Assembly (NCBI RefSeq): GCF_030253575.1
Contig: NC_080568.1
Coordinates: forward strand, 33,537,501 to 33,601,500
Direction: 5' to 3'
Length of the DNA: 64,000 nucleotides
Source of the DNA: Rhododendron vialii
Taxonomy: Eukaryota; Streptophyta; Magnoliopsida; Ericales; Ericaceae
Below the pieces are notes generated by a model. It did not search any database. It was not told where the DNA came from and saw nothing but the letters and a program-made list of their open reading frames with translations. Positions 37,771-47,782 of this stretch are shown in pieces; the first letter of the stretch is position 1, and every line of letters starts with the position of its first letter. Both the position numbers and the translations under genes were made by a program.

Positions 37771-38225
37771 TTTGTTTAAACCCAAAAATTTAGGCTAAGG
37801 GCTATCAACAGGGCTCTAATCGACTTTCCGTTAGTTTGGAAAAAAATTTCATTGCCAAGCGGGTGCCACGTGGTGCCGTTTGACGCATCCGAGTCGTCCA
37901 TTTCTTTTTTGGATGACTTGGATTTGGACATAGAAAAAAGAAAGAGAAAGTGTTGAGGTGAGAGAAGAGGGAGGGTTTCAATCCAAACCGTTCAAAAGTG
38001 GATTAGACGGTCCAGATGTCCCGAACCGATACCACATAAGATATATCCACCCGTCGCCGAAAAATTTCTCAGTATCTCCGTAGTCCTTCTCAACGGCCTG
38101 TTTATGCACGCAAACGTGCACGGTGCACGCAACCGGAGTCGGAAATAAATTGGCTAGGTCGGTGAGGTAGTTGAAAACCACTTAAAAAAAAATCTCCTCC
38201 TCTGTTTATTTTACTCCTCGGCGCG

Positions 38226-38256
<31 letters not shown>

Positions 38257-38728
38257 CTAGGAGTTAATTTGCTGTAACTCTTCAGCGTGTGTTTTCCTGC
38301 TTGATGTGATAGCACGGCGGCAGATACGGATTAGAAACCAACCCCGCCAATAAACAACACCCAGCAGCGTTTCTTCTCTGTTCTCGGAGTCTCTGATAAG
38401 TACATAACATCGAGTTTATTCAAATGCGGTAAAAATCTCACCTCTTCTTCTAAATATCTGCTGCACTAACAAAAACAAGCACACGCCAATGTATGTCTTT
38501 GTACGTATGTGTTCCTGTTTATCTGTAACGCCGTCTAGTTGATTTTCCCTTTCTCAGAGTCGTTTTCATTTTGGAACTTTTTTTGGGTTGATTTTTCCTG
38601 TTCTCAGTCGATTTTTCTGGTGTAGTACCATCGGTGATTTTTTCGACTGTTTACATCTACGTATGTGAATGTTTGTATACGTTTCTGTGTATGATTGAAT
38701 GCTGTGGAGTTGTTTTGCGTGTTTCCAG

Positions 38729-38770
<42 letters not shown>

Positions 38771-38923
38771 GAAATTTGAGGTTTAGAAGTTGAGCTTGTA
38801 GGTTTTCTGATGTGTTATATGAGTGATGTGCGGCCATTTTAGGTTTTTAGATATGGACATGTGTTGTGGCGTTGAGGTATGAAGTTTCGACATCTCAGTT
38901 CGACCTTCCATCCCGGCTTATCC

Positions 38924-38972
<49 letters not shown>

Positions 38973-39863
38973 TATTGTGACTCTGGATCTGGAAACTAGC
39001 TAGCTCTATCATACACTTGGCGTTTTTCCCCATTTGACTCTCTGATTCTGATTTGAAAACCTATAAAGAAGCACTAGGGATTTGAGGTCTTCTTTAGTGT
39101 TGTGTCGTTTTGTGTTGTGCATCATGTGCCGCATACTGTAACTTCACTACCAGCAGTGACGGATCAAGGTGCCGTAGGGGCCTATAATGGTTGGCATAGT
39201 CTTTGCGCACCGATGTCTCTGAAACTGTCTGCGTGTTTTTTTTTTTTTTTTGGGCTTCACGTGCATTGGATTGCGTTGTGCACCACAATTTGCGTACCAA
39301 GTCTTGTTAATAAAGGTTTGGGTTTTAAGAGTCCGCAGTCCGCACTTTCAAATTAAGAATAAGAATCCGTCCCCGGTACCAGCTTGAACTCTTCCAGTGT
39401 TTTTCAATTAGATCTAGTCTAGGGTTATACCTAGTAGTAACAGTTATTTTATTTGCGTTAATTTTCTCCCTCAACGTGTAAAGACAAGTTCAAAATTGAA
39501 TGTAGTACTTTTCTGGGTACCTTTACTTGGAATCTTTTGTTTGGCAAATTAGAACAACGCTTTTGTTGATTTGAAATGATTTAAAAATTTGGTTGGAATT
39601 ATTGGTTAAAATAGCTTGTCATGTTGAAGATATTAAAGAAGCATGTCGTCTATACCTCTTTGGGAATCCTGGCTTTGTTTTGGTGGGGACAGAGTACTCA
39701 ATAATTCAACCTACAATGGTTCCTTGTTGTCCTTTCTGTTACATGAGTGGTTTTCTGGGCTGTGGGGTTGTGTTCTGCTGAACTCATGTTGTTGCCTGTG
39801 ATTGGTTTCTAGGAGTACATCTGCTGAGGAAGGAGGTGGATAGGATAACATTCTTTTGGGCTA
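37771..39863 (+). other. promoter, 5' UTR and 5'-UTR intron of the kinase gene
   Basis: CT/GA tracts lie at 38228-38256, 38734-38769 and 38926-38971. A GT donor after 38428 (GCG|GTAAAAAT) and an AG acceptor at 39811-39812 (TTTCTAG before GAGTACATC) suggest a 5'-UTR intron of about 1.4 kb ending shortly before the ATG at 39864. This is an inference without transcript data. Confidence 0.45.
39155..39375. mobile_element. probable hAT MITE in the kinase 5' region
   Basis: Starts AGTGACGGATCAAGG and ends AAGAATCCGTCCCCG (GACGGAT in opposite orientations). Flanks CTACCAGC (39147-39154) and GTACCAGC (39376-39383) match at 7 of 8 bases. Contains a T15 run. Confidence 0.45.
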
Positions 39864-42800
39864 ATGAATAGGGAATCGAAGAGAGGGAAGGAAGAGAAGG
39901 ACTCGGATGTCAAAGAAAAGGTGGTGGTTGCCGTCAAGGCATCAAGAGAAATTCCCAAGAATGCTCTGATTTGGGCTTTGACACATGTTGTTCAGCCCGG
40001 GGATTGCATCACGCTGGTGGTTGTGGTCTCTTCCGAAAGCTCAGGTACCTTTACCTGCCCCGGTTGTTTGGGTTCGTGCCCTTCTGATTAGAAAATTCCT
40101 TTTCTTCATCAGTAGATTGGGATATTATCACAATTCCGAGGTTCTATTCATCAGTTTTGTTTATGTGGCACGGGTGTTACATGTAGCCGTGTATTCTTCC
40201 TCAACACCTTGTCAAAATAAAAGGTTTTTGCCGTTTTGAGCGAATATCAAGTTAGTATTGGTACTTGATGAGTTGGAATTGGTTTGGCTTTACCATTGTC
40301 GCATGGAGTTAGGAGTACGTTGTCTTAGTTCTTAAAGAGCGTTCTTCAAATATCATCTCTGTTTTATGCCTTTGTTGTCGTAAACTTTTTGTTCGATAAG
40401 GTGATTTATTGTGCCTCCCTTAATTGGAATATTTCCATCTTGATTGTTCATTCTGGGTGTGCGGCTTTGGCTCTACGTAGCGAGACAGTTCTCTCTGCAT
40501 TTTATCTGTCTTTCCAAGTTTTGATCCAGAGTGGGGACTGGGGAGATACAAAGTATGATGATCAATTTTCTATGTCAGACTGACTATTGTATTTTCGCTC
40601 CCCTAATATGCAGGTAGGAAACTATGGGGTTTTCCCATATTTGCAGGAGACTGTGCCAATGGCCACCGAAGATCTCATACAGGAACAAGTTCAGAGCAGA
40701 AGTCCGATCTTGCAGATTCCTGCTCCCAAATGATCCTTCAGCTCCATGATGTTTATGATCCCAACAAAGTCAGCATCTCTGCTTATTTTTTTTACGTTTT
40801 GTGTAATTAGCATACTCCAATACTTATATCATCTGACTTATATCCTGACCCTGCTCTGTAGATAAATGTGAAGATAAAAGTTGTCTCTGGATCACCATGT
40901 GGGGCAGTTGCGGCAGAGGCTAAGAAAGCTCAAGCTAATTGGGTTGTGTTGGATAAGTATGGAGATTCTTCTTGAATAATGCAATTAGCATGCACAAGAT
41001 TATGTCAGTGTTCTAAATGGCGCTCGTCGCTAGTCAAGCGCCTAGGCCGCCTAGGCGCCGCCGAGCAATTCGGCGTTTTTTTTTCCAAAATATTGTTTTT
41101 AAATATTTTTAAGGCAATTAAACTCCGCCAAAGCCCCGCCAAGACGGCCTCCTAGCTCCGCCAAGACAGCCGCCTAGCTCCACCAAATCTCTCTTGGCCG
41201 CCTAGCCGCCAAGTTCCGCCAAGTGCCACCAAGCTCCGCCAAATCTTCCTATCCGCTGAATGAGCCGCCGAGGGTGAAATCATGGTGCCGAGCTGCTGCC
41301 GAGTGCCTAGGCACCTCCGGCGGCCGCCATTTAGAACACTAATTGATGGGGGTTTTGGATTCCAGTAGTTCTTCTATTAATTTGGAAAATTATCAGCTCT
41401 CACGAGCTTATCTTTGGCTGCTGAGGCTAAGAGAGCTCAAGCTTATTGGGTTTTATGCCATTAACATGCATAAGATAGGAGTGATATGGGTTTTGAATTC
41501 CACTACGTTCTACTATTCATTTGGAAAAATGTTAGCTCTCGATTCTGTATCCTTGACGCGGCATACTTCTTATTTCTGTCAGTTTATATTCCTCAAGTCA
41601 TACCTTCCTGTGTTACTTGCAGACAGCTCAAGCAGGAAGAGAAGTGCTGTATGGAAGATTTGCAGTGCAACATTGTGGTTATGAAGCGCTCCCAGCCAAA
41701 GGTTCTGCGTCTAAACTTGGTTGGGTCCCCCAAGAAGGAAGCTGAAGCACTGTGTTCAGTACAATCTCAAATAGATCAATCATCTCAGAACCAATCACGA
41801 AATAAGAATGATTCTATGGATTCAATTCCAGGACCCGTTGTGACTCCAACGAGTAGTCCAGAGCTATTTACTGCAACTGAAGCTGGAACATCATCAGTAT
41901 CCAGCTCAGATCCTGGGACCTCTCCATTCTTCAATTCTCAAATTAACGGGGAACTGAAGAAAGAAATCTCATTGGGTGAAGAGGAAACTCCTGACCTCGA
42001 TGAATCAAGTTCAGATACAGACAGTGGGGACTTATCTTCATCAAGTTCAGGGTTCCAACCATGGATGGCAGAAATTCTCAGTTCTCGTCATCAATCATCA
42101 CAGCACTTGGAAGAAAGCTCACATAGATCACATGAGAGGCCTCAAACATCAGCAACGAAGGCTTTGCTGGAGAAGTTCTCTAAACTTGATCGAGAAGCTT
42201 GTTTTAGATTGCAGAATAATAAACGTGATCTAGACTTCAAAGGAAATGTGAGAGAGGCGATTTGTCTTTCTAGAAATATACCTCTCGGGCACCCTCCTCT
42301 GTGTTCAATATGTCAACACAAGGCACCCGTATTTGGAAAACCACCAAGGTGGTTCACCTATGCTGAGCTGGAGCTTGCTACTGGAGGATTTTCGCAAGCT
42401 AATTTTTTGGCGGAGGGAGGATTTGGATCTGTCCACAGAGGTGTCCTTCCAGATGGTCAGGCTGTTGCAGTTAAGCAACACAAGTTGGCTAGTTCTCAGG
42501 GGGACCAAGAATTTTGCTCGGAAGTAGAAGTCCTCAGTTGTGCTCAGCATCGAAATGTGGTTTTGTTAATTGGATTCTGTATTGAGGAGAGGAGAAGGTT
42601 GCTTGTTTATGAATACATATGCAATGGCTCTCTCGATTCTCATCTATATGGTAATTTGTCTTTCCCCTATTCCTGAGTATTTTATGCAGCTACATTATGG
42701 ATGTATTGTATTTGTAGAGATAACATAGTCAACATTTAATTCCATGGTGAATAAACCTTCTGCTGCGGAATTTGGCTGTGATCTTATAATTATAGTCGAG

Positions 42801-45132
42801 TTTACAGTGGGAAACCATGTCTAGGGTAAAGATCAAGGATATTATTGGCAGATAGAATTGTGAATTGCTGCTGCATGAACTCACGACACTTTGAAGTCGT
42901 ATTTCTTTTCTTTCTCAAAGAACACATTATGTAGGTCCTTGATGAATCCTTCAACCTCAAAATGAAGAGTTCAAGTCCATTTCAATAATTTGAGTTGAGA
43001 ATAGAATTTTTTTTTCCCTCTTAACATTGTAGCTAAGCTTGAAAAGGATTTCCATCTTTCAGGTCGTCATCGGGACCATTCAGGTCATCATCGGGACCCA
43101 TTAGAATGGTCTGCGCGTCAAAAAATTGCTGTGGGAGCAGCTCGAGGGTTGCGATATCTTCATGAAGAATGCAGAGTAGGTTGCATCGTCCACCGAGACA
43201 TGCGGCCTAACAACATCCTCATTACCCATGATTTTGAACCACTGGTATGAAAATTTCTGAACTGTCCTCGTTTATACAATTTAATTTCTGCTGATTTGAT
43301 TATTAATGAAGAGCACCTAAAGCAAGCTCTTCCCAGGCACCTATTGACTGTTGTACCATTCCATAATTTCAAAATTTTGGCCTTTCTCAACTGTATTTTT
43401 TCGTGATTATTGTTCCTCCCCTGTTTTATTGCACTAGTCAATTTCTTCATTCAGAGACTTCAGCTCAACACTCCCACTTCTCTGTGGGAAATGTGTTCAA
43501 TGTTATTGACCTACTAAATGAACCCTCAATATACAACAGTGTCTTCCCCTTAAGAAGTTATGACTTATGTGGGTAAGAAGTTGTGCTGGGATAAGATATT
43601 CGTTCCATTCCGGTAGTATTCTAATATCTGCTCCGTTAAAGTGTTGCACAAGATGATAGCGTTTCAAGACATCTAAGCTGGGATGAAATGTCTGATTAAC
43701 TCTCCAACTCCTTCAATTACTCTATTTGGTCTCCAGACAGAATTTTTAATTTTCCCTTTCTGAATTTCTGCTAAATCTACTAATCTTTACCCTCAATTAC
43801 CATCAAATCTCAGATTGTAACTGTTGATGAAATATTTCCACCCTTTCTGGTTTCATTAATTCCTTTCTAATGTTTTGACGAGCTTGTACTGTCCGAAAAT
43901 GTATGCAACCAAAGGGACATGTATTAAATCACCATATCGTTTCTCCAACTATTCATTTGCTAGGTTGGAGACTTTGGATTGGCAAGATGGCAACCAGATG
44001 GAGACACAGGAGTGGAAACGAGGGTACTAGGAACATTTGGGTATGTCTTGAGATAAAGATTTAAGATTTTGCTTAATCCATATGTTGTGTGGAATCATGA
44101 TATCAAATAAACTCTAATGCTTCAATTTAGGTATTTGGCTCCAGAATATGCACAAAGTGGACAGATAACAGAAAAGGCAGATGTTTACTCATTCGGGGTT
44201 GTTTTGGTGGAGCTTGTTACTGGAAGAAAAGCTGTAGACCTTAGCCGGCCAAAGGGTCAGCAGTGCCTCACAGAGTGGGTATGTGGGGATGATTTTTATT
44301 TATTCTGTCCATGGACCAAATGTTACCCGTAAAAGACGGCGTATGATATAGTTGAGAAGCATTGCAACTTGATGAAACAAATAGATTGGAGTTTAATTTT
44401 CACTTTAATCATGTTATCCTCGTCTTGGAACAGGCACGTCCACTATTGGAGGAGTATGCCATCCGCGAACTGGTTGACCCACTGCTAAGAAACAACTACA
44501 ATGAACACGAGGTCTATTGCATGTTACATGCGGCATCGTTGTGCATTCGGCGAGATCCTCATTCAAGGCCTCGAATGTCACAGGTAAGATATTCTTTAGA
44601 AAATAAGAAGGGAAATTGTACTTTTCATTTAGATTTGATTCTCACTGGTAAGTAACATTCGCGAGTGTAAGCCTTCATAATCTGTTCAAATGGTGTTGAA
44701 CCAAGACATTGCTTTGCAATTTTTGGTTTTGATTTATGGAGAGGACTGAAAATGAAAACGTAGAATAACGTCACTCAAACATTACAGGAAGCATATAAGT
44801 TATTCAATGAAATAGGCTCTCAGCATCTAAGTTAATTCTAACAAGTTTTTGCTCATTTTGTTTGGCGTCTTTGGTAACAGGTGCTGCGTATACTAGAGGG
44901 GGATGTGGTTATGGCCTCGAACCAAATATCAACTCCTGGGTACGAAATAGGTAATCGGAGTGGAAGGACTTGGCTCGAACAGCAGCAGCAACAAAGTCGG
45001 CACTTAAGTGGTCCAACGTCTAGCGAAATATTGGAAGGGTTTGGTGGTAAGCTTTCCTTTGAGACACAGAGGCCAGTTTTCGGGGGAAAGGATAGTAAGA
45101 ACAGGAGGACATCATGTGACGATGCCTCGTAA
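39864..45132 (+). CDS. Receptor-like cytoplasmic kinase with N-terminal UspA-like domain (annotated elsewhere as 'inactive protein kinase SELMODRAFT_444075-like')
   Basis: Exons are 39864-40044, 40614-40768, 40862-40956, 41623-42650, 43063-43244, 43964-44040, 44131-44278, 44434-44583 and 44881-45132. The total is 2268 nt, 755 residues. Residues 1-165 form an adenine-nucleotide alpha-hydrolase/UspA-like region ([38 protein letters not shown]). A Ser-rich linker follows, with a Cys pair CSICQHKAP. The kinase domain begins near F388: glycine loop EGGFGSV, VAVK with K428, HRDMRPNN with D532, GDFGLA with D550, [10 protein letters not shown], and [15 protein letters not shown]. The catalytic-loop HRDLK lysine is arginine (R534). 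The family is often labelled inactive, yet K428, D532 and D550 are all present, so activity is open. Exon 6 may also begin at 43084, dropping seven residues. A cytoplasmic or membrane-associated role is inferred; no signal peptide or TM is seen. Confidence 0.93.
41007..41340. mobile_element. GC-rich TIR element in kinase intron 4
   Basis: The ends AGTGTTCTAAATGGCG and CGCCATTTAGAACACT are perfect complements over 16 bp. The interior is rich in CCGCCTAG/CCGCCAAG words, far more GC-rich than the surrounding gene. No target duplication is visible. Confidence 0.6.
41349..41545 (+). pseudogene. relic duplication of kinase exon 4 with a tandem-repeated flank
   Basis: The segment CTGCTGAGGCTAAGAGAGCT, continuing CAAGCTTATTGGGTTTTATG, is a decayed copy of the end of exon 4 (CGGCAGAGGCTAAGAAAGCT..), together with the downstream CATGCACAAGAT word. 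It is bracketed by a direct repeat of about 54 bp (41349-41401 and 41487-41541, GGGTTTTG(G/A)ATTCCA..TAGCTCTC). The copy lacks a usable donor and lies in intron 4. Confidence 0.6.
42970..43083 (+). promoter_or_regulatory. duplicated 3' splice site of kinase exon 6
   Basis: A 21-bp duplication places CAG|GTCGTCATCGGGACC at 43060 and CAG|GTCATCATCGGGACC at 43081. Both acceptors keep frame with the G left by exon 5. The two products differ by GRHRDHS versus nothing before GHHRDPLEW (or the equivalent). Confidence 0.6.
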
Positions 45133-46436
45133 AGCGCTTTTCCACCTCTCCCACTGCCTATATAGCTGAAGTGAATTTTCACTTTCATTTCATTTTCTTT
45201 CAGCTATTCTATCTTTTCTTTATTTTTGTCTAATGCCGTCTATGATTTTGTTTCGGTGTATATAGTATTAGGGAGTCGGGCAATTGTAGGGTTTTGTCGT
45301 ACATTTTAGAAATGCAGAATGATCCCTATTAGCAAGGTTGGAACCTTACTCCCGCGCAAATGTCGACAAATTCTAACTATTTGAAGTGCATTGTATGTCA
45401 CTCACTCAAGGTTGGAACCCAAAGTGAAAGGTTATTTGCACTCCACCAAAATGACTCCCCACACCGGTTTTTATTGTGATGGACAAGTATACCCTCTTCT
45501 AAGATGGTGACATATGTGGGGTTCAAGACAAAGTGTATGAACCTCATATCAATGTGTGATGGAGGAAGAGCTAGGGCACCGCCTAGGGATACTAAATGAT
45601 CTCTCCTTTGAAAGGCTGCCTGCGATCTTGTACTGGGAGAGAATTCCCATACATAGAATTCTCGAAATACATTAATTTAAACAACAATTCGTAGAGACAA
45701 CGGGATAGAATTTTGAAAATAGGGGGAAAAACCTTGGCGAAAAAAACGAAGGATAGACTCCTTACATTAAGTCATTAACAAAAACTGGGTTTGAATTTTA
45801 TCTGCCATTGAATATTCTTGTTGAAACAATACAACTGGAAAATAACAAAGGATAGATTTGGGAGCAATCTTAGCTTCTCAGAAGCTACCACGGCACAATG
45901 GAAAGAAAAATAACATGCAAAAGAGACACACTTGCTCGAGCCCATACAAGATGACATACCGAAAGAATGAAAACACTTCAATTCAACGAAAATTACCACT
46001 CCCTCCGTCCTGCAAAGTTAATTAACTACAAAAGACACTCATTTTCGAATCAAGAGTAAATTGTTTTATGCATAATTTTTCAAAAATTTCACACCAATTT
46101 AAATTACTCATTGAAATTTGAAGTAAAAAACTAGTAAAAAATTATGTACAAAAGTATTTTATTCGTTGACTTAAAAATTGAGCAAAGTTACAGAGACACT
46201 GATCGAAGTGCACATATCCGAACACTGATGTGTCTAAAATCGTTTGATGTGTTAGACGCAACATCTATTGCATGGAATCCATGCGCATCAGACAATTCTG
46301 GACACATCTATATCCGAATCTGTGCACTTCAATATGTTGTAGCATATTTGTTCGAAATTATACGCCTTGCCGCGCAGTGAACTCATTTTGCCGAACGCAG
46401 TGAACAAGACAGAATCAATAAGAAACCAAGTAGTGG
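45133..46436. other. kinase 3' UTR and intergenic region between convergent genes
   Basis: 45133 to about 45330 is likely 3' UTR. A single Stowaway-like terminus ACTCCCTCCGTCC occurs at about 46000 without a clear partner end. A hairpin lies at 46197-46340. Confidence 0.45.
46197..46340. repeat. imperfect hairpin (about 140 bp)
   Basis: GAAGTGCACATATCCGAACA..GATGTGTC on the left pairs with GACACATCTATATCCGAA..TGTGCACTTC on the right. The loop carries CATGGAATCCATG. It could be a MITE or a miRNA-like foldback. Confidence 0.55.
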
Positions 46437-47018
46437 CTAAGAAGAAGAAGAAGACGCGACGCCGGGAAACACGGCAACACCGCCGCCACCACCACCAACC
46501 TCTTCATCCATAACCAAGTCATCAGTCCTCCTAACCGCAGCATGAACCACCACAACCACAGCCCCAACCAAAACCGCACTCAGTATCTCCACCGTCGCGT
46601 GGGTCAACAGCAGCAAAGCGATCGTCAAGACCGACAGCATGACCAAAACCACCTTATCCCCGATCGTCCGGTTGAAAACCACGAGCGGCTCATCGCGGAG
46701 GAAGTAGAAGAAGGTCCAGGCGGCCATCATGAACACGAAGACCAAGAGAGAGATAGGGTGCCACAAGAGGCTGAGGAAGAGTATAAGGAGGATTATGATG
46801 GCGTAGTTCATGCGGAAGTAGGGGAGGTTTATTCGGATGCGCGGAAAGCAGTTTGTGAAGTGAGAAGGGAGGGTGATGGAGGGGAGGTTGAACATCTGTC
46901 TCCATGGCCGGCGTGTCGCGAGGCCAGCTTTGAGGCGGGCTTTTGCTCGGGAGATGTACTCGAGGTTCGTGCCGCCTCCCACCGGTGACGATGTCGGGAT
47001 TGTGCCGTACGAGGTCAT
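46437..47018 (-). CDS. PRA1F: PRA1 family protein, subgroup F (prenylated Rab acceptor)
   Basis: Intronless gene of 193 residues, the usual size. PRA1 proteins are endomembrane proteins that bind prenylated Rab GTPases and act in ER-Golgi-endosome traffic. Signatures are [11 protein letters not shown] at the start, [18 protein letters not shown], then [20 protein letters not shown]. Two long hydrophobic hairpins follow: about residues 71-107 (ending [14 protein letters not shown]) and about 121-162 ([20 protein letters not shown] onward). The acidic C-terminal [12 protein letters not shown] is typical, here with an unusual Gly-rich and Ser-rich tail. The ATG at 47016-47018 is chosen because homologues begin MT(S/N)YG; the frame stays open to an upstream ATG at 47162. 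Subgroup F is inferred from the N-terminus and C-terminus; the paralogue cannot be named. Confidence 0.92.
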   Translation of the reverse strand: MTSYGTIPTSSPVGGGTNLEYISRAKARLKAGLATRRPWRQMFNLPSITLPSHFTNCFPRIRINLPYFRMNYAIIILLILFLSLLWHPISLLVFVFMMAAWTFFYFLRDEPLVVFNRTIGDKVVLVMLSVLTIALLLLTHATVEILSAVLVGAVVVVVHAAVRRTDDLVMDEEVGGGGGGVAVFPGVASSSSS

Positions 47019-47162
47019 TTTCCGGCGAGTTGAAGTCCTTGGTTTCTCCACCGGTATGGAGTTTGGACGGGCGAGGGGAGAAAAATAAGACGGAAGGAAA
47101 AATGCGGGAGAGACGTTACAAATAATCGTTACATTATAAATATTCTGAAAAGGGGTGCACAA

Positions 47163-47777
47163 GATAGAGCCTACACGTCACGCACCGAGTGCCATGTAGA
47201 TGAGCTCTCGTGTGACAGTCTGTCATGTGATTTTGAATAAGAGGAAAAATGAGGCCTACTATCATTTTATTGGATGAATCAAGTCATTTATTTTTGTAGG
47301 TATTAATATGTAGATCATCCATGTAAAAAATTACTCTAAACGGTTAAATTAACATGGATTTTATGTTGTTTTGACAGCAAGATTCAACTAATTCTTTTAC
47401 TTAACTTCATTCTTGTTGTCTCCGTCTCGGGTAGGACGATAGTGATGAGGTGGGAATATATGAGGGCGGAGACACATTGTGACAAATAGGGTCACTTGAC
47501 TCAGTTAACTTGTAAAAGTTTTCAATTGAAATTTAGATATTGATATACATTATACGAATTTGATTCTATAGATATTGGAAAATTAATCCTGAAAAATCCA
47601 CTAAAGTTACAATAGTTACTAGGATTTCTTTCAAAGATATTGTTTAATTTTAGTGGTTTAATAATAATCTTTAAGTTAAGATCACACCAACACCAAGCCA
47701 GTCGTGGGGACGGCGAGAGTGTAATGTAAAGACGGCAAGCAAACAACGAACCTTGGCCCACTTGGCACCACGTGGGA
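47163..47777. other. PRA1F upstream region
   Basis: Promoter side of PRA1F followed by AT-rich sequence up to the LTR element. No gene is recognised. It lies between PRA1F and the AGCTT target duplication. Confidence 0.45.
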
Positions 47778-47782
47778 AGCTT

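Noticed and set aside
41486..42676. 396-codon frame taken as a gene start for the kinase
   Set aside because: Its first part is intronic; the AG acceptor at 41621-41622 and the conserved QLKQEEKCC show that exon 5 begins at 41623 and the true start is 39864.
46542..46988. 148-codon plus-strand frame over PRA1F
   Set aside because: Antisense shadow of a clear PRA1 coding sequence; no domain and skewed composition.
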